64,000 nt of DNA, taken from Polaromonas sp. SP1 (GTDB lineage Bacteria; Pseudomonadota; Gammaproteobacteria; Burkholderiales; Burkholderiaceae_C). The notes under the pieces were generated by a model. That model was not told where the DNA came from. It did not search any database and saw nothing but the letters and a program-made list of their open reading frames with translations. The stretch lies in assembly GCF_003711205.1 (NCBI RefSeq), contig NZ_CP031013.1:2956501-3020500 (forward strand), in the 5' to 3' direction. Made by a program: the position numbers and the translations under genes. Positions 27,047 through 36,235 of the stretch are shown here, piece after piece; the stretch's first letter is position 1, and each line of letters begins with the position of its first letter.

Positions 27047-29017
27047 ATGGCTGACAAACTACCCACCGACTATTCCGAAGGCTCGATCCGCGTGCTCAAG
27101 GGCCTGGAGCCCGTCAAGCAGCGCCCGGGCATGTACACCCGCACCGACAACCCCCTGCACATCATCCAGGAAGTGCTGGACAACTCGGCCGACGAAGCGC
27201 TGGCCGGCCAGGGCAAAAAAATCAAGGTCACCCTGCACACCGACGGCTCGGTGAGCGTGGAAGACGACGGCCGCGGCATCCCGTTCGGGCTGCACCCGGA
27301 AGAAAAAGTGCCGGTCATCGAGATCGTCTACACCCGGCTGCATGCCGGCGGCAAGTTCGACAAGGGCAAGGGCGGCGCCTACAGCTTCTCGGGCGGCCTG
27401 CACGGCGTGGGCGTCAGCGTGACGAATGCGCTGTCCAAGCGGCTCGAAGTCACGTCCTACCGTGAAGGCATGGTCGCCCACCTGGTGTTCTCGGGCGGCG
27501 ACGTGATCGAGAAGCTGCACCTGCGCAAAAACGGCGAGGGCGACCGCAAGACCGGCACCACCGTGCGCGCCTGGCCCGATGCCAAATACTTTGAGTCGGC
27601 CACGCTGCCCATGGCCGAGCTCACGCACCTGCTGCGCAGCAAGGCCGTGCTGATGCCCGGCGTCACGGTGACGCTGACCAACGAGAAAACCAAAGACGTC
27701 CAGACCTGGCTTTACAAGGGCGGCCTGCGCGACTACCTGATGCAGACGCTGACCGGCGACCCGGTGATCCCGATGTTCGAGGGCGAAGGGTTTGCCGACG
27801 CCTCGCACGAAAGTTTTGCCGAAGGCGAGGGCGCGCAGTGGTGCGTGGCCTTCACCGAAGAAGGCCAGCCGGTGCGCGAAAGTTATGTCAACCTGATCCC
27901 GACCAGCGCCGGCGGCACGCATGAAAGCGGCCTGCGCGACGGCCTCTTCAATGCCGTCAAGAGTTTTGTCGACCTGCATTCGCTGCTGCCCAAGGGCGTC
28001 AAGCTCCTGCCCGAAGACGTTTTTGCCCGCGCCAGCTATGTCCTGAGCGCCAAGGTGCTGGATCCGCAGTTTCAGGGCCAGATCAAGGAGCGCCTCAATT
28101 CACGCGATGCGGTGCGGCTGGTGTCCAGCTTTGTGCGCCCCACGCTGGAGCTCTGGCTTAACCAGCACGTCGACTACGGCCGCAAACTGGCCGAACTGGC
28201 CATCAAGGCCGCCCAAACCCGCCAGAAAGCCGGCCAGAAGGTCGAAAAGCGCAAGGGATCCGGCGTGGCCGTGCTGCCCGGCAAGCTGACCGACTGCGAA
28301 AGCCGGGACCTGGCGCACAACGAAGTCTTCCTGGTCGAGGGCGACTCCGCTGGCGGCAGCGCCAAGATGGGCCGCGACAAGGAAAGCCAGGCCATCCTGC
28401 CCCTGCGCGGCAAGGTGCTCAATACCTGGGAGGTCGAGCGCGACCGCCTCTTTGCCAACACCGAAATCCACGACATCGCGGTCGCCATCGGGGTCGACCC
28501 GCACGGCCCGAACGACACGCCCGACCTTTCGGGCCTGCGTTACGGCAAGGTTTGCATCCTGAGCGACGCCGATGTGGACGGCTCGCACATCCAGGTATTG
28601 CTGCTGACCCTGTTTTTCCGCCATTTCCCCAAATTGATCGAATCGGGTAATGTCTATGTCGCCCGGCCGCCGCTGTTCCGGGTGGACGCGCCGGCGCGCG
28701 GCAAAAAGCCGGCCTCCAAGGTCTACGCCCTTGATGAAGGCGAATTGACCGCCATATTGGACAAGTTACGCAAAGATGGCGTAAAAGAGGGGGCCTGGAG
28801 CATCAGCCGCTTCAAGGGGCTGGGCGAAATGAGTGCGGAACAATTATGGGAAACCACACTCAATCCTGATACCCGCCGCTTGTTGCCCGTGCAACTGGGC
28901 AACCAGGATTTCCTGCAAACCGAGACGCTCATCACCAAACTGATGGGCAAAGGCGAAGCTGCGGCGCGCCGCGAACTGATGGAGCTGCACGGCGACGCCG
29001 TGGAAATTGACATTTGA
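27047..29017 (+). CDS. parE: DNA topoisomerase IV subunit B
   Basis: ATPase subunit of topoisomerase IV, the decatenase that separates daughter chromosomes. The 656-residue product has the GHKL ATP site (LDNSADEALAGQGKK; VEDDGRGIPFG; GGLHGVGVSVTNAL), the transducer domain, and the TOPRIM part with LVEGDSAGGSAKMGRD, PLRGKVLN and ILSDADVDGSHIQVLLLTL. PARE-type length and the missing GyrB insert separate it from GyrB. ATG 27047 is chosen over the 5' extended frame because MADKLPTDYSEGSIRVLKGLEPV is the normal start. The next gene starts in the stop codon (TGATG). Confidence 0.97.
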   Translation: MADKLPTDYSEGSIRVLKGLEPVKQRPGMYTRTDNPLHIIQEVLDNSADEALAGQGKKIKVTLHTDGSVSVEDDGRGIPFGLHPEEKVPVIEIVYTRLHAGGKFDKGKGGAYSFSGGLHGVGVSVTNALSKRLEVTSYREGMVAHLVFSGGDVIEKLHLRKNGEGDRKTGTTVRAWPDAKYFESATLPMAELTHLLRSKAVLMPGVTVTLTNEKTKDVQTWLYKGGLRDYLMQTLTGDPVIPMFEGEGFADASHESFAEGEGAQWCVAFTEEGQPVRESYVNLIPTSAGGTHESGLRDGLFNAVKSFVDLHSLLPKGVKLLPEDVFARASYVLSAKVLDPQFQGQIKERLNSRDAVRLVSSFVRPTLELWLNQHVDYGRKLAELAIKAAQTRQKAGQKVEKRKGSGVAVLPGKLTDCESRDLAHNEVFLVEGDSAGGSAKMGRDKESQAILPLRGKVLNTWEVERDRLFANTEIHDIAVAIGVDPHGPNDTPDLSGLRYGKVCILSDADVDGSHIQVLLLTLFFRHFPKLIESGNVYVARPPLFRVDAPARGKKPASKVYALDEGELTAILDKLRKDGVKEGAWSISRFKGLGEMSAEQLWETTLNPDTRRLLPVQLGNQDFLQTETLITKLMGKGEAAARRELMELHGDAVEIDI

Positions 29018-29913
29018 TGAAACTGCCTTTGGCCTTGCGCCTCCCATTTCCCGCATTTATTTCGCTGCTGCGCAGGCCTTTGCGCACCGCCGGCCTGCCC
29101 GCCATGGTGTTGGGGCTGGCCGCACTGTTTTCCGCCCCGGCCCATGCCGACATCTGGGGCTATGTCGACAAGGACGGCATTGCGCATTTCTCCGCCGCGC
29201 GGCTGGACGACCGCTATGAGCTCTTTTTCCGCGGCGCCGAAAGCTTCAGCGCGGGCGGCAGCAACGCCGGGCGCAGCGGCAAGGCCGTGGGCAGCGGCGC
29301 CAACCGTGCCACGGGTGTGGCCGCCGCGCCGCCCAAGCTGCTGGCCTACTTTGATGTGTCGCCCAATTACAAGGCCGTCAAGCACCTGCTGCGCGAGGCC
29401 TCGGCCACGCACGGCATCGACTACGAACTGCTGCAGGCGCTGATTGCCACCGAGTCGGGCTTCAATACCCAGGCGGTATCGCCCAAGGGCGCGGTCGGGC
29501 TGATGCAGCTGATCCCGCCCACGGCGGAGCGTTATGGCGTTCGGGCCACCAAGGACTCCACCGTCCACAAAAGGCTGACCGACCCCAAGACCAACATCCG
29601 CGCCGGCTCCAGTTACCTCAGCGACCTGATCGCCATGTTCCCGGGCCAGCTCGAGCTGGCCATCGCCGCCTACAACGCGGGCGAGGGCGCCGTCCAACGT
29701 GCGGGCAACAAGATTCCGAACTACCCGGAAACCAAAAACTACGTCAAGACCGTGATGCAGCTCTACAACCACCTCAAGCCGCCCAGCATGATGGCGTCTT
29801 CCGGTGGCCGGGTGCGCATGGAGATGATGGGCGGCACCGGCCGCGGCAACATGGTGCCCGCGACCACGGTGGCATCCACCGTCACGCCAGAGGTTCAGCC
29901 CGAGCAGAACTGA
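29017..29913 (+). CDS. Periplasmic lytic transglycosylase, Slt/MltC-like domain
   Basis: Cleaves the MurNAc-GlcNAc bond of peptidoglycan. The 298-residue product has an N-terminal membrane or signal segment (about 22-45, ending in APAHA) and an initial DUF4124-like WGYVDKDGIAHFS. The SLT domain contains LLQALIATESGFNTQAVSPKGAVGLMQLIPPTAE with the catalytic Glu in ATESGF and GLMQL. ELAIAAYNAGEGAVQRAG is the third conserved block. The C-terminal 60 residues are low complexity. ATG 29017 overlaps the parE stop by one base. A septal role beside topoisomerase IV is suggestive only. Confidence 0.92.
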   Translation: MKLPLALRLPFPAFISLLRRPLRTAGLPAMVLGLAALFSAPAHADIWGYVDKDGIAHFSAARLDDRYELFFRGAESFSAGGSNAGRSGKAVGSGANRATGVAAAPPKLLAYFDVSPNYKAVKHLLREASATHGIDYELLQALIATESGFNTQAVSPKGAVGLMQLIPPTAERYGVRATKDSTVHKRLTDPKTNIRAGSSYLSDLIAMFPGQLELAIAAYNAGEGAVQRAGNKIPNYPETKNYVKTVMQLYNHLKPPSMMASSGGRVRMEMMGGTGRGNMVPATTVASTVTPEVQPEQN

Positions 29914-29918
29914 CGCCC

Positions 29919-31184
29919 ATGCACCTTGTGTTCAATCCCGGGATGTTTGCGCTGGGTGTGGCGGTCGGGGTGTTGGGCCTGGTGCTGCTTCTCAGTTTGA
30001 TCATCGCTTTTGCCTATGACGAGCGCACGCTGCTGGCGTTGGGCGCCTACGTGTCGCTGATGGTGGCGGCGGTGATCGCGGGCCAGCAGTTTGCAGACGA
30101 TACCGGGCGGGTGGAAGACCTGTTGCTGGTGGCCGGCCCCTCCTTGCTGGCGGGGCTGCAGGCCTGGCTCCTGAAAAACCGGCACTTCTCCACGGCGGCC
30201 AAAGTGATCATCGCCGTTGTCGTCTTGGCCAGTCTGGTATTGCTGGGCCTTGTCGCCGGCGTGGCATCGCCTTCGATTTCGCAAATCGCCGCGCTGGTGT
30301 GGGGCGTTTTGCTGCTGGCGTTCCATGCTTACCTCATGCAGCAATCATGGGACTCGGCCGGGCCCTGGAAATGGTGGCTGCTGTTTGGCTTGTTGGCCGG
30401 GCTGGTGATTTCCGTGTCTTCCCTCGCCGGATGGACCGATACCCGGCAGCCCTACTGGCCGGTGGTGTTGATGCTCCTGTTGCAGGTGCCGCCCATCTAC
30501 CTGTCGCTGGTCTGGCGCAGCCGCCTCCTCAATGAAAGCCGCCTGCGCAGTTTCTCTGCCAACGTCACTGATCCATTGACCGGCCTGGCCACCACCAGTG
30601 TGCTGGTCGAGCGCCTGATGCGTGTGATGTCGCGCGTGCACCAGACGCCGGGTAGCAACGCGCTGTTCCTGATCGAGGTGCAGAACTGGCAAGGCCTCCT
30701 CAACGAACTGGGGGCTGAGTTCAACGAAAAAATGCTGCTCGAAGCGGCCATGCGACTGCGCCGCACCGTCGGCGACAACGACCTGGCCGCCCGTATCTCC
30801 GGTGGGCACTTTGCCGTAGTGGCGCAGGGCCTGCAGGGCGCGGAAGAGGTCAACTCCCTGGCCACCCGGCTCGTGGTCAGCGGGCTGCGCATTGACAGCC
30901 CTTTGCTGCAAGGTGTGGAATTCAAGTTTCGCGTCATCGTGAGCCTGCTGAAGAACAGCAAACCGATGACATTGCCCGAGACCCATGAATGGCTGGGCCG
31001 CATGGCCGATATCTTCAGGGACTGGCCGCGCAGCCACCGCAACCGCAGCATCCTGGTGGTGACTGAAGACCAGTTGACCAATCCAGACAGCCCAGGTGGC
31101 CCCAATGGTACGAACGGTTCCAAGGGCTCCACGAACTCAAAGCGCGACTCGATCTTTTCATTCCTGCCCCCCATGAGCCGCTGA
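29919..31184 (+). CDS. Membrane protein with degenerate GGDEF domain
   Basis: 421 residues. About six hydrophobic segments fill residues 10-200, followed by a diguanylate-cyclase-like domain starting SFSANVTDPLTGLATTSVLVERL (about 211-233). The signature loop is ISGGHFAVV at about 293-301, where GGDEF has become GGHF with no Asp-Glu. The RxxD inhibitory site is not seen. Cyclase activity is therefore unlikely; such domains can bind nucleotides or act as signal receivers. The C-terminal tail is Asn/Ser/Gly-rich. It is 6 nt from the transglycosylase gene and ahead of parC. Confidence 0.85.
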   Translation: MHLVFNPGMFALGVAVGVLGLVLLLSLIIAFAYDERTLLALGAYVSLMVAAVIAGQQFADDTGRVEDLLLVAGPSLLAGLQAWLLKNRHFSTAAKVIIAVVVLASLVLLGLVAGVASPSISQIAALVWGVLLLAFHAYLMQQSWDSAGPWKWWLLFGLLAGLVISVSSLAGWTDTRQPYWPVVLMLLLQVPPIYLSLVWRSRLLNESRLRSFSANVTDPLTGLATTSVLVERLMRVMSRVHQTPGSNALFLIEVQNWQGLLNELGAEFNEKMLLEAAMRLRRTVGDNDLAARISGGHFAVVAQGLQGAEEVNSLATRLVVSGLRIDSPLLQGVEFKFRVIVSLLKNSKPMTLPETHEWLGRMADIFRDWPRSHRNRSILVVTEDQLTNPDSPGGPNGTNGSKGSTNSKRDSIFSFLPPMSR

Positions 31185-31268
31185 GGCCTGGTCCGATAAT
31201 CCGCGCTGCCGCACAATTTCCATCCCCTTATCCGTCAATCACGCAAAGCCAAGCAAAGCAATTCCAAG

Positions 31269-33623
31269 ATGGACCTCTTTACCCCCGACGCCGTTGCCCC
31301 CATCCCCGAACCCGCCGACCAGGATTCATTGGCTGCGTACGCGCAGCGTGCCTACCTGGAATACGCGCTGAGCGTCGTCAAGGGACGGGCCCTGCCCGAC
31401 GTCTGCGACGGCCAGAAGCCGGTGCAGCGCCGCATCCTCTACAGCATGCAGCGCATGGGCCTGGGCTTTGGCGGCGCCAATGGCGCCAGCGGGGCCAAGC
31501 CCGTCAAGAGCGCGCGCGTGGTCGGCGACGTGCTGGGTAAATACCACCCCCACGGCGACCAGGCTGCCTACGACGCCATGGTGCGCATGGCGCAAGACTT
31601 CAGCCAGCGTTACCCGCTGGTCGACGGCCAGGGCAATTTCGGCTCACGTGACGGCGACGGTGCCGCCGCCATGCGTTACACCGAAGCGCGGCTGGCGCGC
31701 ATCACCACACTGCTGCTCGATGAACTCGACGAAGGCACGGTCGACTTTGTGCCGAATTACGACGGCTCCTTTGAAGAGCCGCGCCAGTTGCCGGCGCGCC
31801 TGCCGTTTACGCTGCTCAACGGCGCCAGCGGCATTGCCGTGGGCCTGGCCACCGAGATACCCAGCCACAACCTGCGCGAAGTGGCCGATGCCTGCGTTGC
31901 ACTGATCAAGACACCGAAGCTGGCCGACGAAGAGCTGTATGCGCTGATCGCCGGGCCCGACTACCCGGGCGGCGGGCAGATCATCTCGAGCAGCGCCGAA
32001 ATCGCGGCGGCTTACAGCACGGGCCGCGGCTCGCTCAAGGTGCGCGCCCGCTGGAAGATCGAGGAACTCGCCCGCGGCCAGTGGCAGCTGGTGGTGCAAG
32101 AGCTCCCGCCCGGCGTCAGCACGCAGCGTGTGCTCGAGGAAATTGAGGAGCTGACCAACCCGAAAATCAAGACCGGCAAAAAGGCGCTGAGCCAGGACCA
32201 GGTCCAGCTCAAGCAGACCGTGCTGGCCGTGCTCGATGTGGTGCGCGACGAGTCCAGCAAGGATGCCGCGGTACGCCTGGTGTTCGAGCCCAAGACCAGC
32301 AAGATCAGCCAGTCCGAACTGATCAACACGCTGCTGGCCAACACCAGCCTGGAAAGCTCTTCGCCCATCAATCTGACCATGGTCGGGCTGGACGGCAAGC
32401 CGACGCAGAAAAACCTGCGCCAGATGCTGACGGAGTGGATCGAGTTCCGCCAGACCACGGTGCAGCGGCGTTCGCAGCACCGGCTCGACAAGGTGCTGGA
32501 CCGCATCCACATCCTTGAGGGGCGCCAGCTGGTGCTGCTCAATATCGATGAAGTGATCGCCATCATCCGCCAGTCGGACGAGCCCAAGGCCGCGCTGATT
32601 GCGCGCTTCAAACTGAGCGACCGCCAGGCTGAAGACATTCTTGAAATCCGCCTGCGCCAGCTGGCGCGGCTCGAAGCCATCAAGATCGAGCAGGAACTAA
32701 AAAACCTGCGTGAAGAACAGGGCAGGCTCGAGGAAATCCTGGGCAGCCCGGCCGCGCTTCGCCGCCTGCTGATCAAGGAGATCGAGGCCGATGCCAAGCA
32801 GTTCGCCGACGCGCGCCGCACGCTCATCCAGGCCGAGAAAAAAGCCGTGCTGGAGGTCAAGGTGCTGGACGAGCCGGTGACGGTGGTCATCAGCGACAAG
32901 GGCTGGGTGCGCGCACGCAGCGGCCACGGGCACGATGCGGCGGGTTTTGCCTTCAAGGCCGGCGATGGGCTGTACGGCACCTTTGAATGCCGCACCGTCG
33001 ACACGCTGCTGGCCTTCGGCTCGCGCGGCCGGATTTATTCGGTGCCGGTGTCTGCGCTGCCCGGCGCGCGCGGCGACGGCCAGCCGCTCACCACCCTGAT
33101 CGACCTGGAGTCCGGCACGCAGCTGGTGCATTACTTTGCGGGCCCGGCCAACGCCGCCTTGCTGCTCAGCGCCAGCGGTGGCTACGGTTTCCTCGCCACG
33201 GTCGAAAACATGACCTCCCGCCTCAAAGCCGGCAAGGCCTTCATCAGCTGCGCCGAAGGCGAAACCATTTGCAGGCCGTCGCACGCCGCCTTCAGCAGCG
33301 GTGCGGTGCCATTGGTGCCCGCCACGCATGTGGCCTGCGCCTCCACGGGCGGCCGCATCCTGACGTTCGAGATTGGCGAGCTGAAGATGCAATCCGCCGG
33401 CGGGCGCGGCCTGATGCTGATCGACCTCGAAGCCAAAGACACCCTGGCGGGCGCTGCGGCCTACACCCGCAGCGTGAAGATCGAAGGCATAGGCCGCGGC
33501 GGCAAGGCGCGTGAAGAGACGCTGGAAATCCGATCGCTGAACAACGCCCGTGCCGCGCGCGCCCGCAAGGGCAAGGCGGCCGACCTCGGCTTCAAGCCGA
33601 GCGGCATCACCCGGGTTGAGTAG
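31269..33623 (+). CDS. parC: DNA topoisomerase IV subunit A
   Basis: Cleavage and strand-passage subunit of topoisomerase IV. The 784-residue product has [63 protein letters not shown] (quinolone-resistance region), and RYTEARL with the catalytic Tyr in GAAAMRYTE. The breakage-reunion coiled coil runs around residues 350-480. The C-terminal beta-pinwheel has the [19 protein letters not shown] repeats. In this genome parE and parC are separated by two genes and are probably one operon. The length is normal for ParC. Confidence 0.97.
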   Translation: MDLFTPDAVAPIPEPADQDSLAAYAQRAYLEYALSVVKGRALPDVCDGQKPVQRRILYSMQRMGLGFGGANGASGAKPVKSARVVGDVLGKYHPHGDQAAYDAMVRMAQDFSQRYPLVDGQGNFGSRDGDGAAAMRYTEARLARITTLLLDELDEGTVDFVPNYDGSFEEPRQLPARLPFTLLNGASGIAVGLATEIPSHNLREVADACVALIKTPKLADEELYALIAGPDYPGGGQIISSSAEIAAAYSTGRGSLKVRARWKIEELARGQWQLVVQELPPGVSTQRVLEEIEELTNPKIKTGKKALSQDQVQLKQTVLAVLDVVRDESSKDAAVRLVFEPKTSKISQSELINTLLANTSLESSSPINLTMVGLDGKPTQKNLRQMLTEWIEFRQTTVQRRSQHRLDKVLDRIHILEGRQLVLLNIDEVIAIIRQSDEPKAALIARFKLSDRQAEDILEIRLRQLARLEAIKIEQELKNLREEQGRLEEILGSPAALRRLLIKEIEADAKQFADARRTLIQAEKKAVLEVKVLDEPVTVVISDKGWVRARSGHGHDAAGFAFKAGDGLYGTFECRTVDTLLAFGSRGRIYSVPVSALPGARGDGQPLTTLIDLESGTQLVHYFAGPANAALLLSASGGYGFLATVENMTSRLKAGKAFISCAEGETICRPSHAAFSSGAVPLVPATHVACASTGGRILTFEIGELKMQSAGGRGLMLIDLEAKDTLAGAAAYTRSVKIEGIGRGGKAREETLEIRSLNNARAARARKGKAADLGFKPSGITRVE

Positions 33624-33635
33624 AGCTTTAAGTAG

Positions 33636-33692
33636 AAAATACGGTTCCAGCCCAGGCAGCGCCTGGGCTTATAGCTATCAATTTGGTAGCAA
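33636..33692. repeat. Dispersed palindromic repeat, family A, copy 6
   Basis: CCAGCCCAGGCAGCGCCTGGGC (33648-33669) and TAGCTATCAATTTGGTAGC (33671-33691). This is a clean two-palindrome copy between the convergent parC and ribH genes and may act as a transcriptional stop. Confidence 0.75.
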
Positions 33693-33726
33693 CCGGGCTA
33701 TCGGGCTGCCGGGCCCGGCCACCGCA

Positions 33727-34239
33727 TCAGGCCACGAGCAGCGATTCCAGCTTCTTCAGGCCGGCCACCGTCTCCAGGCAGGCCTGCGCCACTTCCTTGC
33801 CTTTGGTCAGGAAGTGCGCGGTGAAGAACTTGCGGTGCTCTTCATGCTCATGAAAATGCTGCGGCGTCAGCACCGCTGAAAACACCGGCACGCCGGTTTC
33901 CAGCTGGATGCCCATCAGCGCGCTGATGACCGCATCGGCCACAAACTCATGGCGGTAGATGCCGCCGTCCACCACCAGGCCGCAGCAGACGACGCCGGCG
34001 TAGCGGCCCGACTGCGCCAGCTTTTTGGCGTGCAGGGGGATTTCAAACGCGCCCGGCACTTCAAAGGTGTCGATGGCATCGCTGCCCACACCTTGCCGGG
34101 CCATCTCGGCCAGGAAGGCGCCGCGGCCCTGGTCCACGATGTCTTCGTGCCAGGACGACTGGATAAAGGCGAAACGCGCCTTGGGAGGGGAGCCGCCGGA
34201 CTGGCTGGCGGAAACCGGGGATTGGGTTGACTGACTCAT
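33727..34239 (-). CDS. ribH: 6,7-dimethyl-8-ribityllumazine synthase, type II (RibH2-like)
   Basis: Makes the riboflavin precursor from a diaminopyrimidine and 3,4-dihydroxybutanone phosphate. The 170-residue product resembles the decameric type II enzyme of Brucella. FAFIQSSWHEDIVDQGRGAF, FEVPGAFEIPLHAKKLA, GLVVDGGIYRHEFVADAVI and SAVLTPQHFHEHEEHRKFF follow that sequence closely. The catalytic His region (IYRHEFV) is kept. Type II is known from alphaproteobacteria and betaproteobacteria. An FMN riboswitch lies 130 nt upstream, so expression should fall when FMN is plentiful. No other rib gene lies in the window. Confidence 0.93.
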   Translation of the reverse strand: MSQSTQSPVSASQSGGSPPKARFAFIQSSWHEDIVDQGRGAFLAEMARQGVGSDAIDTFEVPGAFEIPLHAKKLAQSGRYAGVVCCGLVVDGGIYRHEFVADAVISALMGIQLETGVPVFSAVLTPQHFHEHEEHRKFFTAHFLTKGKEVAQACLETVAGLKKLESLLVA

Positions 34240-34369
34240 GGATGGCCTTTAGTGAGGTGTTACCAGAATCAGGGCGCACGAGCCTGCGGCTTTGCACGTG
34301 AACGCGCAAACAGCCGGAGCGGAAAACCCGCCGCCAGTCGTAGGCGCCCACGGCACAGCCGTCGACATC

Positions 34370-34526
34370 GCGCTCTCTTTCATCCGGACTGTGACCGTCG
34401 GCTTCGGAGTTGAACCGAATCTGCTGACCCTTGTTGCCGCGTGAAGCACGGTAACAAGGCGCTCGCGGGCTGATGCAGTTGCCTGCAAACACCGCCGGTG
34501 GGGAATTTCACCCCGCCCTGAGAACG
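34370..34526 (-). promoter_or_regulatory. FMN riboswitch (RFN element)
   Basis: On the minus strand the conserved RFN parts appear in order: TCTCAGGGCGGGGTGAAATT, then CCCCACCGGCGGT, then AGCCCGCGAGCGC. These are followed by TCAGCAGATTCGGTT, ACTCCGAAGCCGACGG and CACAGTCCGGATGAAAGAGA. These are the near-invariant helix junction segments of the FMN aptamer. About 130 nt of leader separate it from the ribH start, with further potential hairpins (CGGCTGTGCCG). I did not resolve whether control is by termination or ribosome sequestering. It accounts for most of the 402-bp gap between ribH and ridA. Confidence 0.95.
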
Positions 34527-34641
34527 CTGCCCCGGCGAAATGGCCGGAGCGGGTTGAGTTTAAGCCGCAGCGCAAGCCGGCGCTTGTCGCCGGTTTGCCG
34601 GCCCCACAGCCATTGCGGCTGCTCGGCTGCGGTGGCCGGGT

Positions 34642-35094
34642 TTATTCGACTTCCACCACCAGGTCGATCTCAACACAAGCGCCCATCGGCACTTGCGCCA
34701 CGCCGAAGGCGCTGCGCGCATGCTTGCCGGCGTCGCCGAAGACTTCGGCAAAGAGTTCGCTGGCGCCGTTGGTCACCAGGTGCTGCTCGGTGTAGTCGCC
34801 GGTGGAGTTGACCAGGCTCATCAGCTTGACGATGCGTTTGACTTTGGCCAGGCCGACGGCGGCTTCGAGCGTGCCCATCAGGTCGATGGCGATGGAGCGC
34901 GCCGCGGCCTTGCCTTCTTCAGTCGTCATGTTCTTGCCCAGCTGGCCGACGAGGGGCTTGCCGTCCTTCTTGGCGATGTGGCCGCTGAGGAACACCAGCT
35001 TGCCGGTCTGCACAAAGGGCAGGTAGGCGGCGACGGGGACGGACACAGGGGGCAGGGTGATGTTCAGTGCTTTCAGCTTGTCATGGGCGCTCAT
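34642..35094 (-). CDS. RidA/YjgF-family protein
   Basis: 150-residue trimeric protein of the RidA superfamily, longer than the 128-residue canonical RidA. LPPVSVPVAAYLPFVQTGKLVFLSGHIAKKDGKP is the N-terminal block. LGTLEAAVGLAKVKRIVKLMSLVNS and SAFGVAQVPMGACVEIDLVVEV complete the fold. The key Arg of enamine deaminases normally precedes a VQVA-like end. Here the same position reads HARSAFGVAQVPMG and contains an Arg, so activity is plausible. The substrate is unknown. ATG 35094 has GGATT 6 nt upstream. It lies upstream of the FMN riboswitch and ribH. Confidence 0.9.
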   Translation of the reverse strand: MSAHDKLKALNITLPPVSVPVAAYLPFVQTGKLVFLSGHIAKKDGKPLVGQLGKNMTTEEGKAAARSIAIDLMGTLEAAVGLAKVKRIVKLMSLVNSTGDYTEQHLVTNGASELFAEVFGDAGKHARSAFGVAQVPMGACVEIDLVVEVE

Positions 35095-35114
35095 GGGGAA
35101 TCCTTTGATGATGA

Positions 35115-35167
35115 AAAAGGTCTCCAGCCCAATATCCACCTTGGCAGGCAGCTATGTTTTTGATAGC
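35115..35167. repeat. Dispersed palindromic repeat, family A, copy 7
   Basis: AAAAGGTCTCCAGCCCAATA, then GGCAGGCAGCTATGTTTTTGATAGC. It lies upstream of the ridA-like gene. Confidence 0.6.
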
Positions 35168-35276
35168 AGTTGCGAGGTTGGGAAGGCCGGTGGTGCAGGG
35201 AATTGTAGGACAGGCCCTCTGGCGGCGGGGCCTGTAGCGGCATGAAAGGAAGTGATGGAAGGCCGGGCGGTGAGGC

Positions 35277-36212
35277 TCAGTGGTCCGCCGTGCCGGGCTG
35301 GGCTTGCGCCGCGGGCAGGGGCTCCACCGTCACAGCCACATCCAGGATGTGCTGCGCCCCGCCGCGAATCACGCCGCGCATGGGCGAGACGTCCAGGAAG
35401 TCGCGGCCGGTGGCCAGCGTGACGTAGTCTTCGCCCGGCGCGCGGTTGTTGGTCGGGTCGAAATCCAGCCAGGCCCCCAGGCCCGGGCAGTAGACCGAGG
35501 CCCAGGCGTGCGAGGCGTCGCTGCCGACCAGGCGGGGCTGGCCCGGTGGCGGGCTGGTCAGCAAATAGCCGCTGACATAACGCGCTGGCAAACCCATCGC
35601 GCGGCAGCAGGCCACCATGATGTGCGCGAAATCCTGGCACACACCTTTGCCTTGCTGGAGTGCCTCCAGCGCCGGCGTGTTGACTTCGGTGCTTTCGCTT
35701 TCATACGTCATGGTGGTATGGATGCGCTCCATCAGGTCGCGCGCGGCTTCGGGCAAGGGCCTGCCGGGCAGAAAGCTGGGGCGGGCAAATTCGACAAAGG
35801 CTTCGTCGCGCGGCACGTACGGCGACGCGAAGAGGAATTCAGAGGCGCTGTCGTAGGCCGCGCCCGCGCGGTAGCGGAACTGGTCGCGCACCTGCTCCCA
35901 GGGCGGCGATGCCGGCCTGCCGGTAGACAGCGATGCTTCGGATTGCAGCGGATTGGCGACCGAGGTGGACACAACGCTGTCGGCCACCACGGTCAGGCTT
36001 TCATGCGCCGTCTGCAACGAGAAATAGCTGCGTGTGTTGCCATAGACATCCACCGTTTCGCGCAACTGCACAGGCGCCGGGTTGATGCGCAGGTCGTAGC
36101 TCAGCAGGCTTTGGCCGCTGCGGTTGGCGGGTTTGAGGTGCACCACGTGGTGTGCGTTGACGACCGCGGGGGCATAGCGGTAGCGGGTTTCGTGGACGAC
36201 GTGAAGCAGCAT
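35277..36212 (-). CDS. Transglutaminase-like cysteine protease (minus-strand cluster)
   Basis: 311 residues of the bacterial transglutaminase-like family (N-terminal beta domain plus TGc domain). The N-terminus LLHVVHETRYRYAPAVVNAHHVVHLKP is shared in style with the other family members here. The catalytic triad is visible: Cys192 in GKGVCQDFAHIMVACCR, His235 in SDASHAWASVYC, Asp252 in LDFDPTNN. In these systems the domain is predicted to cut or transfer peptide amides rather than crosslink proteins; no substrate is known. ATG 36212 is preferred; the longer frame to 36326 overlaps the CPT2/alpha-E gene. It is the last gene of the minus-strand cluster. Confidence 0.9.
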   Translation of the reverse strand: MLLHVVHETRYRYAPAVVNAHHVVHLKPANRSGQSLLSYDLRINPAPVQLRETVDVYGNTRSYFSLQTAHESLTVVADSVVSTSVANPLQSEASLSTGRPASPPWEQVRDQFRYRAGAAYDSASEFLFASPYVPRDEAFVEFARPSFLPGRPLPEAARDLMERIHTTMTYESESTEVNTPALEALQQGKGVCQDFAHIMVACCRAMGLPARYVSGYLLTSPPPGQPRLVGSDASHAWASVYCPGLGAWLDFDPTNNRAPGEDYVTLATGRDFLDVSPMRGVIRGGAQHILDVAVTVEPLPAAQAQPGTADH

Positions 36213-36235
36213 GGGATGACTTTGCTCAGCGAGGG

